DNA of 26,633 nucleotides from Dunaliella salina (lineage: Eukaryota; Chlorophyta; Chlorophyceae; Chlamydomonadales; Dunaliellaceae). This document shows, piece after piece, positions 17,061-26,633 of this stretch; within the stretch, counting starts at the first letter, position 1; every line of letters begins with the position of its first letter. The notes beneath the pieces are model-generated. The model saw only the letters and a list, made by a program, of their open reading frames with translations, was not told the DNA's origin and made no database searches. Made by a program: the position numbers and the translations under genes. The stretch spans positions 380,329-406,961 of the forward strand of contig MU069662.1 in assembly GCA_002284615.2 (NCBI GenBank). The letters are read 5' to 3'.

Positions 17061-17929
17061 AGGGAGATCGGTCGGTGAGATTTGGGTTGCTCGAGGGGTG
17101 CTTCATTATGAATTCATAGACTCTGCAGGCAGTAGATGCGCTCTTTGTGTGCCCATCAAAAAGGCAAGATTGTAGGTTCCTGCAATCCACCTCGCACAAG
17201 CTCTCACATCAGTATTGTCAGCAAGAGAGCGTCGTGCTTTTTAAGCTGATCATGCTGAGCCCATGAATATGCACAATTATGTGCAGCCTCCGCAAAGCAT
17301 GAACACTGGTTGGATTAAATACAGAACGTGGCTTACTCAAAGTCCTGGTGCAAATGTGCAAATCTTGATTTGTCGGACGCCGTGGAGTCAGTATTCTGTT
17401 CGAGTTGGATTTTCATGAAGACACTTGCTTTAAAGTGGAGTTTTTGAAGACTAGTCTTTGGCTGGGCTTCCAGATTTGATGAAGAAATGTAGAAGCGTCC
17501 AGAAGCATTGATCGAGCATTATCTGGCCTAGATGGTGGCCTAGTTACAGGCTGGGGCATGACAAAATTTGATTGGGGAACCAAACGCCTGAATGTGGTGC
17601 ATGTGCTACTCTCCGTAGCTTACTGACGTGCTGTGGGAAATGCCAAGCTCACGTGGTGCTCTGCCTCTCATAAGCAGTTTCTGACACTGCCTGCTTTCCC
17701 GCTCAGGCGATCTCCCAGCATCAAATTTAATTCTTTAAAAGGAATGGATACTTAGTGCCCTTGCCTGTGTCTGAACTTCTGCTTCGTTGAGCTTGAAAGA
17801 GAAAGGAGAACATGAAAATCCGCACAAGGACTGTGTCCCACTTGGGCTGCACTGTGCTTGAGCAGTCCACTCCCTGTAGAAATGCAGAAGCGCATGCTTG
17901 CAAGGGTTTTGTTGCCTCACAGCAGAGTC

Positions 17930-18340
17930 AAAGTCTGATGCTGGACACAAGCAGCGTGCATTAATGAAAGACCTAACAGTCAGCACTCACACTTACAACG
18001 AGTCCCGCCAATGTTTGCCTCACAGCATCACACTAACGACAGAGCCTATGATCAACTTGGGGATCCAGATGCTCAGGCAGGCGCTCACTGCATCTCCCGT
18101 TGCTCACAGCATCAATCACGCTTGCTCACAGCATCAATCACACTTGCTCAATGTTACAGCATTGATGTAGGAAGAGCTTTCCCTGCCTATGTAGTTTTTT
18201 TCTTTTTCTCACAGCATCGATCACACTTGCTCAATGTTACAAGGTTGACAAGGTAAACAAGGAAAGAGCCGCTCAATCAAAACGCATGACTGCTGGGATT
18301 GAATGAACATATGGTTAATTTTAAAAGACTTGCTCAATGT
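17930..18340. repeat. Composite block of dispersed repeats (C, D, E) and catcaatcac repeats
   Basis: 17950-18015 matches family D (12180-12265), 18255-18330 matches family C (9205-9285), and 18163-18197 (ttgatgtaggNagag with ccctgcctatgtagtt) matches 21962-21996. Between them, cacagcatcaatcacNcttg occurs three to four times, partly followed by ctcaatgttaca. Confidence 0.65.
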
Positions 18341-18409
18341 TACAGCTCTGTCGTGTTACAGCCAACCGCGGTCATTGGTGTATGGGGGTGCACCAACCTG
18401 TAGCTTCAA

Positions 18410-18420
18410 GGTTTGAATCC
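18410..18420 (+). promoter_or_regulatory. Possible B-box-like motif (tRNA-derived SINE remnant?)
   Basis: ggtttgaatcc differs by one base from the Pol III B box GGTTCGAATCC. No convincing A box, T-stem pairing or cloverleaf is present, so a tRNA is not supported. A decayed SINE is the most that can be suggested. Confidence 0.2.
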
Positions 18421-18540
18421 CAAATGGGGCTGGGTCTCACTTCGGGCCCCAATGGTGGGAGTCAAAGGGAGGATCTTTCCTTAATGCATGGGCCCGAGCA
18501 GCAAGCGTGAATCTCTCTGTCTGTCGTGCTCCGTGTGCAG

Positions 18541-18713
18541 AGAAGAAGGCGCTGCCGAAAATCAAGGCCGCCTCAGAAGCGCAAGGGGAAGTCCAGCTGC
18601 CGCCCAATGTTCTGGCGTCCACTTTGATCATCACATGCATCATGGTCGCAGCGATTCTGCTCATGCTGCTTTCGCCTGAAAACGCAAACGTGGAGCTTGG
18701 GTTTGCCTTGACG
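18541..18713 (+). CDS. Cellulose synthase-like protein, exon with a membrane helix
   Basis: It joins in phase (G+AG = Glu): RLNPEKKALPKIKAASEAQG then EVQLPPNVLASTLIITCIM and onward to ELGFALT. A basic, alanine-rich cytosolic loop precedes one hydrophobic helix (about VLASTLIITCIMVAAILLML). In BcsA-type enzymes the equivalent loop between the last helices includes the gating segment FxVTxKG. Here FGIMGRLNPEKKALPK lies in the corresponding place but does not match that motif closely. The GTAGGT donor leaves phase 0, matching the next exon. Confidence 0.8.
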
Positions 18714-18956
18714 GTAGGTTTTGGCGGTAGCTTTTCTTCATGTAGGTAAGGTAAGGGTGAATCGCTGTATATGCCTGAAGCAGGCATCTTAGCGGCATCA
18801 AATCTCCGACCTCCGGAAGGGTGGGGCCAAGAAAAAAGTGCTGTACATGCTCAGGCCAGGGATCTGCTTAGGCTAGGAACTGCACTGCAGATGTGCCCAT
18901 CGCTGCCCCCTCCTTCATGTGGTGGCTCTCCCCATTGGCCCACAAGACAACCATGG

Positions 18957-18958
<2 letters not shown>

Positions 18959-19016
<58 letters not shown>

Positions 19017-19062
19017 GCGCGCGTGCGCGCGCGCGCGCGTGCGCGCGTGCGCGTGCGCGCAT
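18959..19062. repeat. (GT)n plus (GC/GT)n alternating tract
   Basis: About 52 nt of pure GT are followed by about 50 nt of gcgtgcgcgc-type alternation. Together they form roughly 100 nt of almost perfectly alternating purine-pyrimidine, the classical Z-DNA-prone composition. Confidence 0.95.
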
Positions 19063-19365
19063 GCATCTGTTTCAAGTGTGCGCACTTGTGTGGGTATGCA
19101 TGCCTGCCTGCTTGCCCGCTCCTGGGTGTACGCGGGCGCGCCTGTGTGTATGTGCATACATGCTTGTATTTGGTGCACATGCATGCATGCATGTACGTCT
19201 AGTCCCACATGTGTAATTTGTCAATGGGTGCGCATGCATCCATTTGCGTTATGCATGAGCATTCACGAGTTCACGAGCATGCAACACTTGTGCACATGCC
19301 AGTGAACGTTTGCATGCATGCATGCGCGCATGCTGGTGCTTGCGTGCACATGGGGACTCTTGAGA

Positions 19366-19368
<3 letters not shown>

Positions 19369-19428
<60 letters not shown>

Positions 19429-19450
19429 CGCGTGCGCGTACGCATGTGCG
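19369..19450. repeat. Second (GT)n with GC-alternating tail
   Basis: About 55 nt of GT are followed by gcgtgcgcgtgcgcgtacgc and a related tail, again alternating purine-pyrimidine. Confidence 0.95.
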
Positions 19451-19731
19451 CAGTACTGTGGCTTTGTGGCTTTTGCTGTATGTGGTTGTGGCAGATCGTG
19501 GTTGTGGCAGATCGTGGCTGCATGCCCCCCTCGCTTCCTTTCCTCCAGTGTGTTGACAGGCTTTGCACTTTCCCTTCATGCATACAGATCCTTGGATGAG
19601 GACTCCGAAACTTTATAGTGCTATTTTGTGCTGTATTTTAATGCAAGCGCTGTGCACAAAGTAGCGCTGTATGCCAACGCCAATCCCTAACCATGAAGAA
19701 TCAAGGAGCCTTTTTCCCCCTGTGCATGCAG

Positions 19732-19974
19732 ACCAGCTTACTCGCCATGTTCGCGATAATCGTCATCCCAATCTACTTGATCGTCTTTCACAGCATTGCT
19801 TTGAAATTCAAGCGTAAAGTGAGGAGGACCTTGAGGCGCAAGGGCATGCTTGGGAACAAGCGCCCTTCCAAAAACCAAGTCGCTCCCACACTGGCACCCA
19901 CTCACGGGAACCAGGTGATAGACTTTGTGGGGCAGAGCTTCGTAGAATTGGATGGCCGCAGGGTAGGAGAGTGA
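19732..19974 (+). CDS. Cellulose synthase-like protein, last membrane helix and basic tail (probable terminal exon)
   Basis: Phase 0 in, the reading is TSLLAMFAIIVIPIYLIVFH then SIALKFKRKVRRTLRRKGML and onward to VIDFVGQSFVELDGRRVGE, followed by TGA at 19972. A hydrophobic helix (about SLLAMFAIIVIPIYLIVFHSIAL) is followed by a strongly basic cytosolic tail. That fits the C-terminus of a membrane synthase under the positive-inside rule. A GTAGGA sequence at 19963, also phase 0, could be a donor, in which case the protein continues beyond RR. No PilZ-type RxxxR/NxSxxG signature is visible. Confidence 0.75.
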   Translation, partial: TSLLAMFAIIVIPIYLIVFHSIALKFKRKVRRTLRRKGMLGNKRPSKNQVAPTLAPTHGNQVIDFVGQSFVELDGRRVGE

Positions 19975-21400
19975 ATCAGCTTTTGTGAGCGCTGGAAGTT
20001 AAAAAGCTCTTTCTGGCTATCTACAGAGGTGGACATTCATGCTTGGATGGTCTGGTCAGGAGTGGTACATGCTGCAAGGTCATGGTGTCAGGGGTGCTTG
20101 CTGCATGTTGCGCGGCAATGGTCTTTTTTTTTATGAAATTCTCTTTTTTTATGATCAGGCTAGCAGTCAGTCGTTTTGACTGGAGGCCTTGTAACCTTGT
20201 AACCTTGTAGCCTCGCCGCGCGTTGCATGGTCATGGCCTTATAGGATTATTTGCTGCATGCTGCATAGTCTTCAGGGATTTGGGGGTGTTTACCGCGTGT
20301 TACATGGTCATGGTTTTGAGGTCCACATGCAGTGGTCCAGATTAATCTCAGCTCCAAGGTTTTAGAAGTATCAACCAACTGCAAAAGTAGGCGGAATGGG
20401 GACTTCATTTTTATTTGCAATGCTTAAATATTTTTGCTGTTTTTGTACTATCAACAGATCTCAAAATAAGGGCTTGGCACCCGGCAACTTGCATCTTGTT
20501 GCATTCACTGGATCCACACAGAGTTTTCATCTTAAACACGTGTGTCCCTCTTGTCTCCCTCTTGTTGTTAATGATGTGACTCCATCCCACTGATGCTCTC
20601 TACTCTCTTCTACTTAAGCTTTGATTCTGGCTTCTCCTGATTCAAAGCCTGAACAAGCTGGAAGAAATTTGTCTGTTAGATTTTTTGGCTTGTTGTGACC
20701 TCAGCCCTTGTGATCTCCTGTTTTTGACACTGGGTGTGATTGCATCAAACTTGTTTTTTTATTGTGTCCCTAACCACCAATTTTTGGTTTAATCTAGTCT
20801 TATTGTTTACGCTATTTCGTGGCTTTTTCTTAGCTGCTCGTCGTTGCAACTGATACCTTGATTTGCATCTTTGCATTACTCATGTGTTTGCTGCTGCACA
20901 AGTCGTTGCAGCTGACAAATCTGATTTTGAGTTGCTGCATGTTTCGTGCAAGCGTAGGGTTTGTGGTTCGACGCTCATAAGTTTGTTGCTGAAGATTTTG
21001 TGACGCATCTCTTCAAACTTAATCATGCCCGGTGAATAGTGAGCAGGTTGGATCCACAATCTCGTGGCGCAAACCTGAAGAAGTTTTTTTATCTTTTGCC
21101 GACGAGCAATCTACGCACTACATTTCTGTGACTTCATTTTTCCCATGTCCGCTGTGCAGTGCAAGCTAAGTGCATCTGTCGTTCTGTGGGTTTTCCACTT
21201 GACTTTCTTCTTTGGGGACAGAGCTTACCGTCCAGGGAAGGTTTTTGTGTTTCTTTTGTGTTTTTATATCTGATTGGGAGCTGATATTGTTGCTTAAGCC
21301 GCATGGAAATGGGAGTTCTCCTAAGTTGTTGAACTGGCTTACCTTGGGGCAGTGACCGTTGAGACTGTTGCTCATACTATGAGTCACTGCAAATGGCTAT
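19975..21400. other. Region with no supported gene
   Basis: Either 3' untranslated and intergenic sequence or a further intron. It has degenerate tgcatggtcatgg-type repeats (20060-20320), a ccttgtaa triplication near 20190 and T-rich stretches. I see no exon-like block with family resemblance and no clear polyadenylation signal. Confidence 0.5.
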
Positions 21401-21403
21401 CAC

Positions 21404-21540
21404 ATGGAGGATTTCCAGGTCTTCTCTATATCGTTCCAAACTTAACATTTGTCCCCCAGGAGGATTCCAAATCTCCTTCGTATCGTTCCAGATTAAACAT
21501 ATGTCACAAAGGAGGATTTCCAAGATGCGTTATGCATCGC
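21404..21540 (+). repeat. 52-nt tandem duplication (2.5 copies)
   Basis: gaggattNccaNNtct followed by tatcgttccaNaNtaaacat recurs at about 21409 and 21461, with a partial third copy at 21513. Confidence 0.75.
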
Positions 21541-22227
21541 AACTCCATTTTGCTTTTAGTTTGAACTTCAGCACCACGGGCTCAGGGTTACATAGCAGGG
21601 AAGTGCACGCATGACCTGGTTTGGACTGGTTTGGATCCCCACGGGATTTGTAGGCGTACCTATACTTACTCTTCCATATGCTCTGTACACTCGTGTATTA
21701 TTAATTTCAAACAATTAGGACTGGATCACCTACGTGCCACTGAGCTCGCTCAACAACCTTACGCTCATTCTGTACAATACGCCCTCAAGCTTGTTTCCAT
21801 GCGTCGTGCTATCAAAAACAAGAGTGCTGTAGATACCCACAGCCAGGTTCTAGAACCAAGTGCTTCTAGGATCCATCCAGATCCCAGCTAGCCTGTCCTA
21901 TCTCAAACCTTGTGGTGGAGGGGGCTCACAGCTCTTTTTGAGCCAATGTGTTTCCTTTTAATTGATGTAGGGAGAGTTTCTCTGCCTGTGTAGTTACGAG
22001 CCGCTGCTGTAGCCAGTGGCAAGTGACACGTGGCAAGCGGCGGGGCTTGGCTCTTCGGATGATATGTACAGATTCGCGTGCTAGGTGTTTCTCAAGGTAA
22101 GGTTACATCGCTGTATCCGCCTACAAGGGCAGCTGAGCGGAAACACAGACCTGGAACTAGACAAGTCTTCAAAAAAAATGCGTACAGAAATGTCAACTGT
22201 TGAGAAACATGCCCTCATAGTACCTCG

Positions 22228-22323
22228 CACGGTGAAAAAGCTGGTGCGTCCAAGCGTGCGTCCAAAAACCCCTGCGTCCAAGCTGGACGCACCTTGGACG
22301 CTATTTTTGGCTTTTTCACAGTG
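22228..22323. mobile_element. Foldback / MITE-like element of about 96 bp
   Basis: The ends cacggtgaaaaagc and gctttttcacagtg are inverted repeats of 14 bp with one mismatch. The inside is also self-complementary: ggtgcgtcca pairs with tggacgcacc, and gcgtccaa units oppose ttggacgc units. No coding capacity is present. Immediate target-site duplications are not evident. Confidence 0.6.
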
Positions 22324-23586
22324 ACGTAAAGCAGAGATTCTCCAAGTAAGCACCGAGAAAATGGCACAAGAAGTCTTAACCAGAATGATCATACGTTTGA
22401 CTTTGGTGTTTCTCAAGACGGTTGAACCCTGCCACTACTACAAAAGCCTTCTGTAATCACACAAGCGCCACAGCAAATGTCACAAGTGACCCCAGTTGCA
22501 CCTCGTGCACATGTAATTTTATAGAAACACTTCTTGATACCTCTTTGGTTTTTATTGTACTTTTCACTGAGAGAGATTCCCACCACTGGCAGGAGAAAAA
22601 GGAGCACAGAAGTATACTCCAGCAAGTCAGCCTTTCTAGGGCACCCTTGACATTGCTTTCAAGAGGCTCTATCCAGCAAACTCGAGACCCACCCCTTAGC
22701 CTCAGAGAGAGCTATCCAACATCTCAGCAAGGGCCCCTCTCTTGCACAGGGGTCAGCCGTGGCCAGGAGGTGAGCGCGCAGTTATACCAAACTAAGATCA
22801 TTCCACCTCTGCGCACCCATCTCCACCGTGCCAACTAACGGGACAACTTCTAAGCTAGCTTTTCTCCTGGCGGTCCCCCCCCTTTGGGATTCACTAAGTT
22901 TAACATCACCACAAATCCAACCCTGGAGCGGTAAGACGGAAAGGAAATATTCTCGAATATCACCCCGATTCGGACCCAATTTGAACCTTAATTGGCCTAG
23001 TGTGATCGAGGCCTTAATGTTTCTAATGGGAGTACCCAGAGAGTCCTAATTTAGCCATTTGGAGACTTTGTTCACAGGAAACTTTTTTGAGGCTCCTTGG
23101 CCTCGCCTTCCCCAAATTTTTTCATATTGTTATGTTCTATGGTTATAAAGACATAACCCAGCAAAAAAAAGTTGTGGGAAAATCGGCTCTGTGTGTGAGC
23201 TAGGGTGCCCCAAAAGGGAAAAAGAGGCAGGCAATGTGGTGAAAAATGGGAATTTTCCGCATACCCCATTTTCTCAAATTTATTCTTAGGCATGCAGCAG
23301 TGATGTAGCAGACACCATTATAAAAGAAATGGGGTCAATTGGTGGCCTGGCTGGGTCAGGGTGGGCAAGGACGTCTGGGAGGTTAAGTGGGCCCATAAGC
23401 CTTCACCTCTGTTTTCACTCTAGCCTAGAGTCTAGGAGCACTTGTCAGGAGCTTTTTCCGGATAGCTCGAACAAAAATCATCAAAAAATAATTATAAAAA
23501 TAACAAATTTTCAAAGTTTGGGGTCGAAATTTCGAGGTTTTCTCGGATTTTCAGCCAAACTTTGACCAGGCCTAGATCGGCACCGC

Positions 23587-23664
23587 CAGCTTGCCCCAAA
23601 AAAACGCAATTCTAGCATCATCCCAGACTTTCTAACGCATTCTTTTTTGTTCTGGGGCAAGCTG
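23587..23664. repeat. Inverted repeat with 12-bp perfect arms
   Basis: cagcttgcccca (23587-23598) and tggggcaagctg (23653-23664) are perfect inverted repeats, followed inward by A-rich and T-rich runs that extend the pairing loosely. It resembles a small foldback element. Confidence 0.6.
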
Positions 23665-24699
23665 TCAACCCAGAGTTATGGCAGTTCAAAGTTGCACACA
23701 TGAGTTGGGACCCTCTGGGGAGTACTGGTAAATCCTTTTCATAATCATCATCTTAAGTATTTAGGTCGTATTAAAAATTTTGTACGAGTGCATCGTTCCC
23801 AAGGCCGTGGACTTCTGACAGAACAAATTGATTCTGATTATAATTCAACAGTGCATAAGAAATTCTCGTTATGGGCTGTGAAACGAGGCTTTTACGATGC
23901 ATGTGCACATAAGCTGAAATACTCCCCATCATGCCAAATCTGTAGAGCCCTTATGAGGAACATCATAGCTTTGGTTCCAGCTGGCAGCTGTAGTTAACTA
24001 CAGCTACCATTTCACGCTTACGGAGCACCTTGGCGCTAGGGAGAAAGGAGGAAAGCTCAATGCTGCCATACTTGCAACACCGCCAGGGACAAGTTGGGCA
24101 CACAGGTTGTTGGTATTTATGAGTGCAAGCATGCTTGTGAGATAACAAGAGCAGTGCTTGTATTTGGGTGCAATTACGGAGTGGAGTGTGCTTGCATGTT
24201 CTTCCATCACAACAAGAACAACAAGAACACGTTCATTATTTTTGCGTTTTTGGGTTTTTGCTTTCTCTTCAATGTCTATAAGGTTATCTGTTGAGGAAAA
24301 ACCTGCGCGTACTGCCTATTTGCATACATGCATCAAACCAATTTCATTGCAAATGCGCTGGGCTGCTTGCTGGACCCCGTGTTTTGAACAACGTAAATAA
24401 CGCACAAGGACTATGCTTCCCCGCTATGCACCCAAACATTGATGAGAGGCAGGTCCCATTCCTCTGAGCTCTCCCTGCAAAAGAAATGCGTTGATTTTGC
24501 GCATGGCATGCGTCGCCCTAGACAGATCGCTCGGCATGAACTGCAACGATGACGAAGCACTGTTAATCGATGGTGCATGCTTTTGACTATTCATCTGCGT
24601 GTTGCGACTGCATGCACATGCTTTTAGCCATTTGTCTGCATGTTGCGACAGCACTGAAAGTGGGACGCTCTTGTGGGTGGCCACCTCAATGATCTAGTT

Positions 24700-25110
24700 T
24701 GCTGCCTTCCTGCGCATTCCTACTTAACGCGCTCAATTTCCACCTTTTTTTTCCTCACATGCTGCAATCACATGCATTCCTACTTCCATGTTGCTATGCA
24801 GCGCATTCCTACAGACGTGCTGCCTCCCCACGCATTCCTGCTTACAGGCTCCGATCCCCCACATTCCTGCTAACATGCTCCAATCTCATCCCATGCATTC
24901 CTTCTTAGCGCTACGTTCCCAAGCATGCCTTCATTTGTGCTGCAGTCCTATGCCACCCTATTTAAGCGCTGTTTCCCACACATTACACACGCTGCTTCCC
25001 ACACATCACACGCTGCTTCTCACACATTACGTGCTGCCCTCCCGTGCAGTACATGCTGCCCTCCCACGCAGTACACGCTGCCCACCCTCGCTGTACCCGC
25101 TGCTACCCAC
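24700..25110 (+). repeat. Degenerate gcattcct and cacacgctgc minisatellites
   Basis: 24710-24960 consists of about eight irregular units with gcattcct and acatgct/cgtgctg motifs at about 30-35 nt spacing. 24970-25110 consists of roughly 20-nt units (cccacacattacacacgctg, then ccctcccgtgcagtacatgc). Open frames across them are repeat by-products. Confidence 0.75.
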
Positions 25111-25202
25111 ACAGTTGTTGAAGTGCCTGAAGCCTGCCTTTCTCCCTGTGCGCCTTTTCTCATAATCTGGCTGCTTCCTGACCTCTTCTCCGCTGTGGGT
25201 AT

Positions 25203-25520
25203 GATTTCCTCTCTTCTCTGCTTCCTTGTCTGAACACAAAGAGGTAGGCACCACCTCAAGATGAGTGCTCTCGCTTCTTGGTCGCAGGCAAAACTCTGGT
25301 CACCTTGCCAACAGCATCTGCGACCTTTGTGGCGGCCCACCCATTGCAGAGACATGGCTCTGATTCTCTCTCTTCTGTGCTTCCTCGTCTCAACGCAAAG
25401 TAGTGGACACCACCTCAAGATGAGTGCTTTTGCTTCTTGGTTGCAGGCGAAACTCTGGTCACCTTACCAACAGCATCCCCTACTCCAGTGGCGCCCCATC
25501 CAGTGCACAAACACACCCAC
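25203..25520 (+). repeat. 159-bp tandem duplication with two acceptor-like sites
   Basis: Blocks such as cacctcaagatgagtgct and cttcttggtNgcag followed by gcNaaactctggtcacctt occur twice, 159 nt apart (for example atgagtgc at 25261 and 25420). Each copy contains a pyrimidine-rich cag resembling a splice acceptor. Confidence 0.85.
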
Positions 25521-25544
25521 ATTCGGCAGCCTGTGCTCAAGAGA

Positions 25545-25830
25545 GTAATCCAGGTGCTGTAGGGTGAGGTGCTGTAGGTGAGGTGCTGTAGGGTAAGGTC
25601 ATCCAGGTAGAATAGTCCAGGTAGAGTAATCCAGGTTGAGTAATACAGGTAGAGTAATACAAGTGCTGTAGGGTGAGGTGCTTTAAGGTGAGGTGCTGTA
25701 GGGTGAGGTAGAGTAAACCTGGTAAAGTAATCCAGGTGCTGTAGGGTGAGGTAGACTATCCAGGTAGAGTAGTCCAGGTGCTGTAGGGTGAGGTGTTGTA
25801 GGGTGAGGTGCCGTAGGGTGGGACGCTGGA
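25545..25830 (+). repeat. ggtgctgtagggtga / gtagagtaatcca minisatellite
   Basis: Short interspersed units of about 13-15 nt of two related types alternate. On the minus strand they translate into LRHLTLQHLTLQHL-like peptides, which are repeat by-products. Confidence 0.9.
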
Positions 25831-26384
25831 TGCCCAGGCCTACAAACTGCAAAAGCGCCCGCAGTTTTGCATCAACAGGTCTCGGCCTGCTGCCTTGTTA
25901 TGAGAAGTTCAGCTAGAAAGACAGCGTTGTGTTTTTCACATCCATGCGAGTGCACGCCCTGAGGAATGCTTGGAGCGCGACAGCCTCATCAAAAGGAAAC
26001 AAAGGATGACTGTGTAGGTTGTGAACACTCTGCACAACAATGGAGGGAAAAGGGCCGCATAAGTCCTAAGACCCCACCTCATTGTCGATGTCTAGAAGCC
26101 TGTGTTGCATCACTCATTTCCTATGCAGCTCTTGCACTTTGATTTTACCTCGCATCAACCTACACAACCCTTGCCAACTCCAGCTACAGCCATGCAAGCA
26201 CTGAGTACCTTCATGACAAAGTGCCTGCATCCCCAATTCAGTGCCTGCTTGACGAGTGCCTTTATGAATGCCACAATGTGTGTCAGTGCCAGTGAATGCT
26301 CTGCTGTCTTCAAGCAATGCTGCCCCGTGTTGAAAAGTCACACAGCCTGCACAAACTCAACCCATCCTACTAATCTGTGTGCAG

Positions 26385-26526
26385 GCCGTCATGCTGCTGT
26401 GCGTGTTGGTGCCATTCTGGATGCTCAGCAGGCACGTAGAGATACGTGTAGGGGGCAGCAGGGGATCAACCACGTCTGCTGGTGTGGGAGGCCGGAGGAT
26501 GCTGGGGAGGGTGCTGCCGCCAGCCG
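26385..26526 (+). CDS. Orphan exon-like block with hydrophobic start
   Basis: Between a ctgtgtgcag acceptor and a GTGAGC donor, the frame reads AVMLLCVLVPFWMLSRHVEI and then a Gly/Arg/Ser-rich segment ending GRVLPPA. The block is GC-rich like the exons upstream and unlike its surroundings. It opens in phase 0, so it could follow the 19963 GTAGGA site (phase 0) and extend the cellulose synthase-like protein with another helix. It could equally belong to the next gene. No domain is recognised. Confidence 0.4.
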
Positions 26527-26587
26527 GTGAGCACCTGAAAAGGCTTGTGCTGGTGGGTTTAAGCGCATGAGCTTTCGGCAGGTGTCG

Positions 26588-26589
<2 letters not shown>

Positions 26590-26633
<44 letters not shown>
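26590..26633 (+). repeat. (TG)n microsatellite at window end
   Basis: An uninterrupted TG run extends to the last base of the window, shortly after the 26526 donor. Confidence 0.97.

Larger units (their letters stand above)
16416..18540 (+). other. Intron 10
   Basis: GTGCGC donor and gtgtgcag acceptor. It contains one copy of the preceding exon end (16440-16470), a 34-nt array (16515-17060) and a composite repeat block (17930-18340). Between 17061 and 17925 I see nothing supportable. Confidence 0.75.
18714..19731 (+). other. Intron 11
   Basis: GTAGGT donor and catgcag acceptor. Its centre is two long GT microsatellites with GC-alternating tails and catgcatgcatg palindromic runs near 19185 and 19310. 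Confidence 0.75.
21541..24690. other. Region with no supported gene
   Basis: It contains two foldback elements (22228-22323 and 23587-23664) and a repeat fragment at 21962-21996. Open frames at 21631-21891 and 23788-23997 look somewhat protein-like but have no recognisable domain, splice context or codon bias. They may be transposon debris. Confidence 0.4.

Noticed and set aside
18361..18435. tRNA gene
   Set aside because: Only a B-box-like motif is present; the T-stem does not pair and no acceptor stem or A box was found.
18771..19618. Val/Cys and Thr/His repeat proteins
   Set aside because: Products of the GT/CA microsatellites.
26102..26530. 142-codon Cys-containing open frame
   Set aside because: It uses a different frame from the better supported 26385-26526 block, and has AT-rich codons and no recognised domain.

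Overview
This window is eukaryotic nuclear DNA. It carries one gene in many short exons, spread over about 20 kb of the + strand. The introns are long and packed with minisatellites, GT microsatellites and dispersed repeats. I see no bacterial operon, rRNA, convincing tRNA or CRISPR array. The gene encodes a membrane glycosyltransferase family 2 (GT2) enzyme of the bacterial-type cellulose synthase kind (BcsA-like). That gene type, the GC-rich exons, the mostly GTGNG donors, one GC-AG intron and the repeat load fit an alga or algal protist such as a dinoflagellate, chromerid or stramenopile. I cannot fix the lineage from sequence alone.

Exons were found by protein motifs plus splice sites, then tested by reading-frame phase across each junction. 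Eleven exon blocks join in frame: 1-268, 1731-2547, 4540-4634, 5886-6073 (3' end uncertain), 8074-8130, 10949-11005, 11860-11928, 12507-12606, 14906-15010, 16152-16415, 18541-18713, with a twelfth at 19732-19974 that ends in a stop or splices onward. In order they carry a basic N-terminus, a first membrane helix, a proline-rich segment, the DDG motif, the NAKGGN segment, the DAD motif, the QYFYN segment, the CCVGTGYVMRR segment, the ED motif, the QQRWRW motif and about five C-terminal membrane helices. A further exon-like block with a hydrophobic start lies at 26385-26526.

The most striking feature is the relation between exon edges and repeats. At eight exon-intron junctions, a piece of exon together with its splice site is repeated in the adjoining intron, from one extra copy to about a dozen. 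Many copies keep the splice dinucleotide: the GTG donor after 4634, the GC donor after 12606, and the AG acceptors before 14906 and 16152. Intron growth here seems to have been seeded at splice sites. I do not recognise this as a described element class.

Region by region: 1-6073 holds the N-terminal part and first catalytic motifs with arrays at 965-1905, 4635-5330 and 5985-6435. 6074-10948 is mostly intron with dispersed repeats, a 33-nt array and structured hairpins. 10949-12606 holds four closely spaced catalytic exons. 12607-14905 is an intron filled by an 84-nt satellite (with assembly gaps) and a 35-nt array. 14906-19974 holds the QxxRW and membrane exons, separated by 75-nt and 34-nt arrays, a composite repeat block and Z-DNA-prone GT/GC tracts. 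19975-26384 has no gene I can support, only foldback elements and minisatellites, before the last exon-like block and a GT tract at the window edge.
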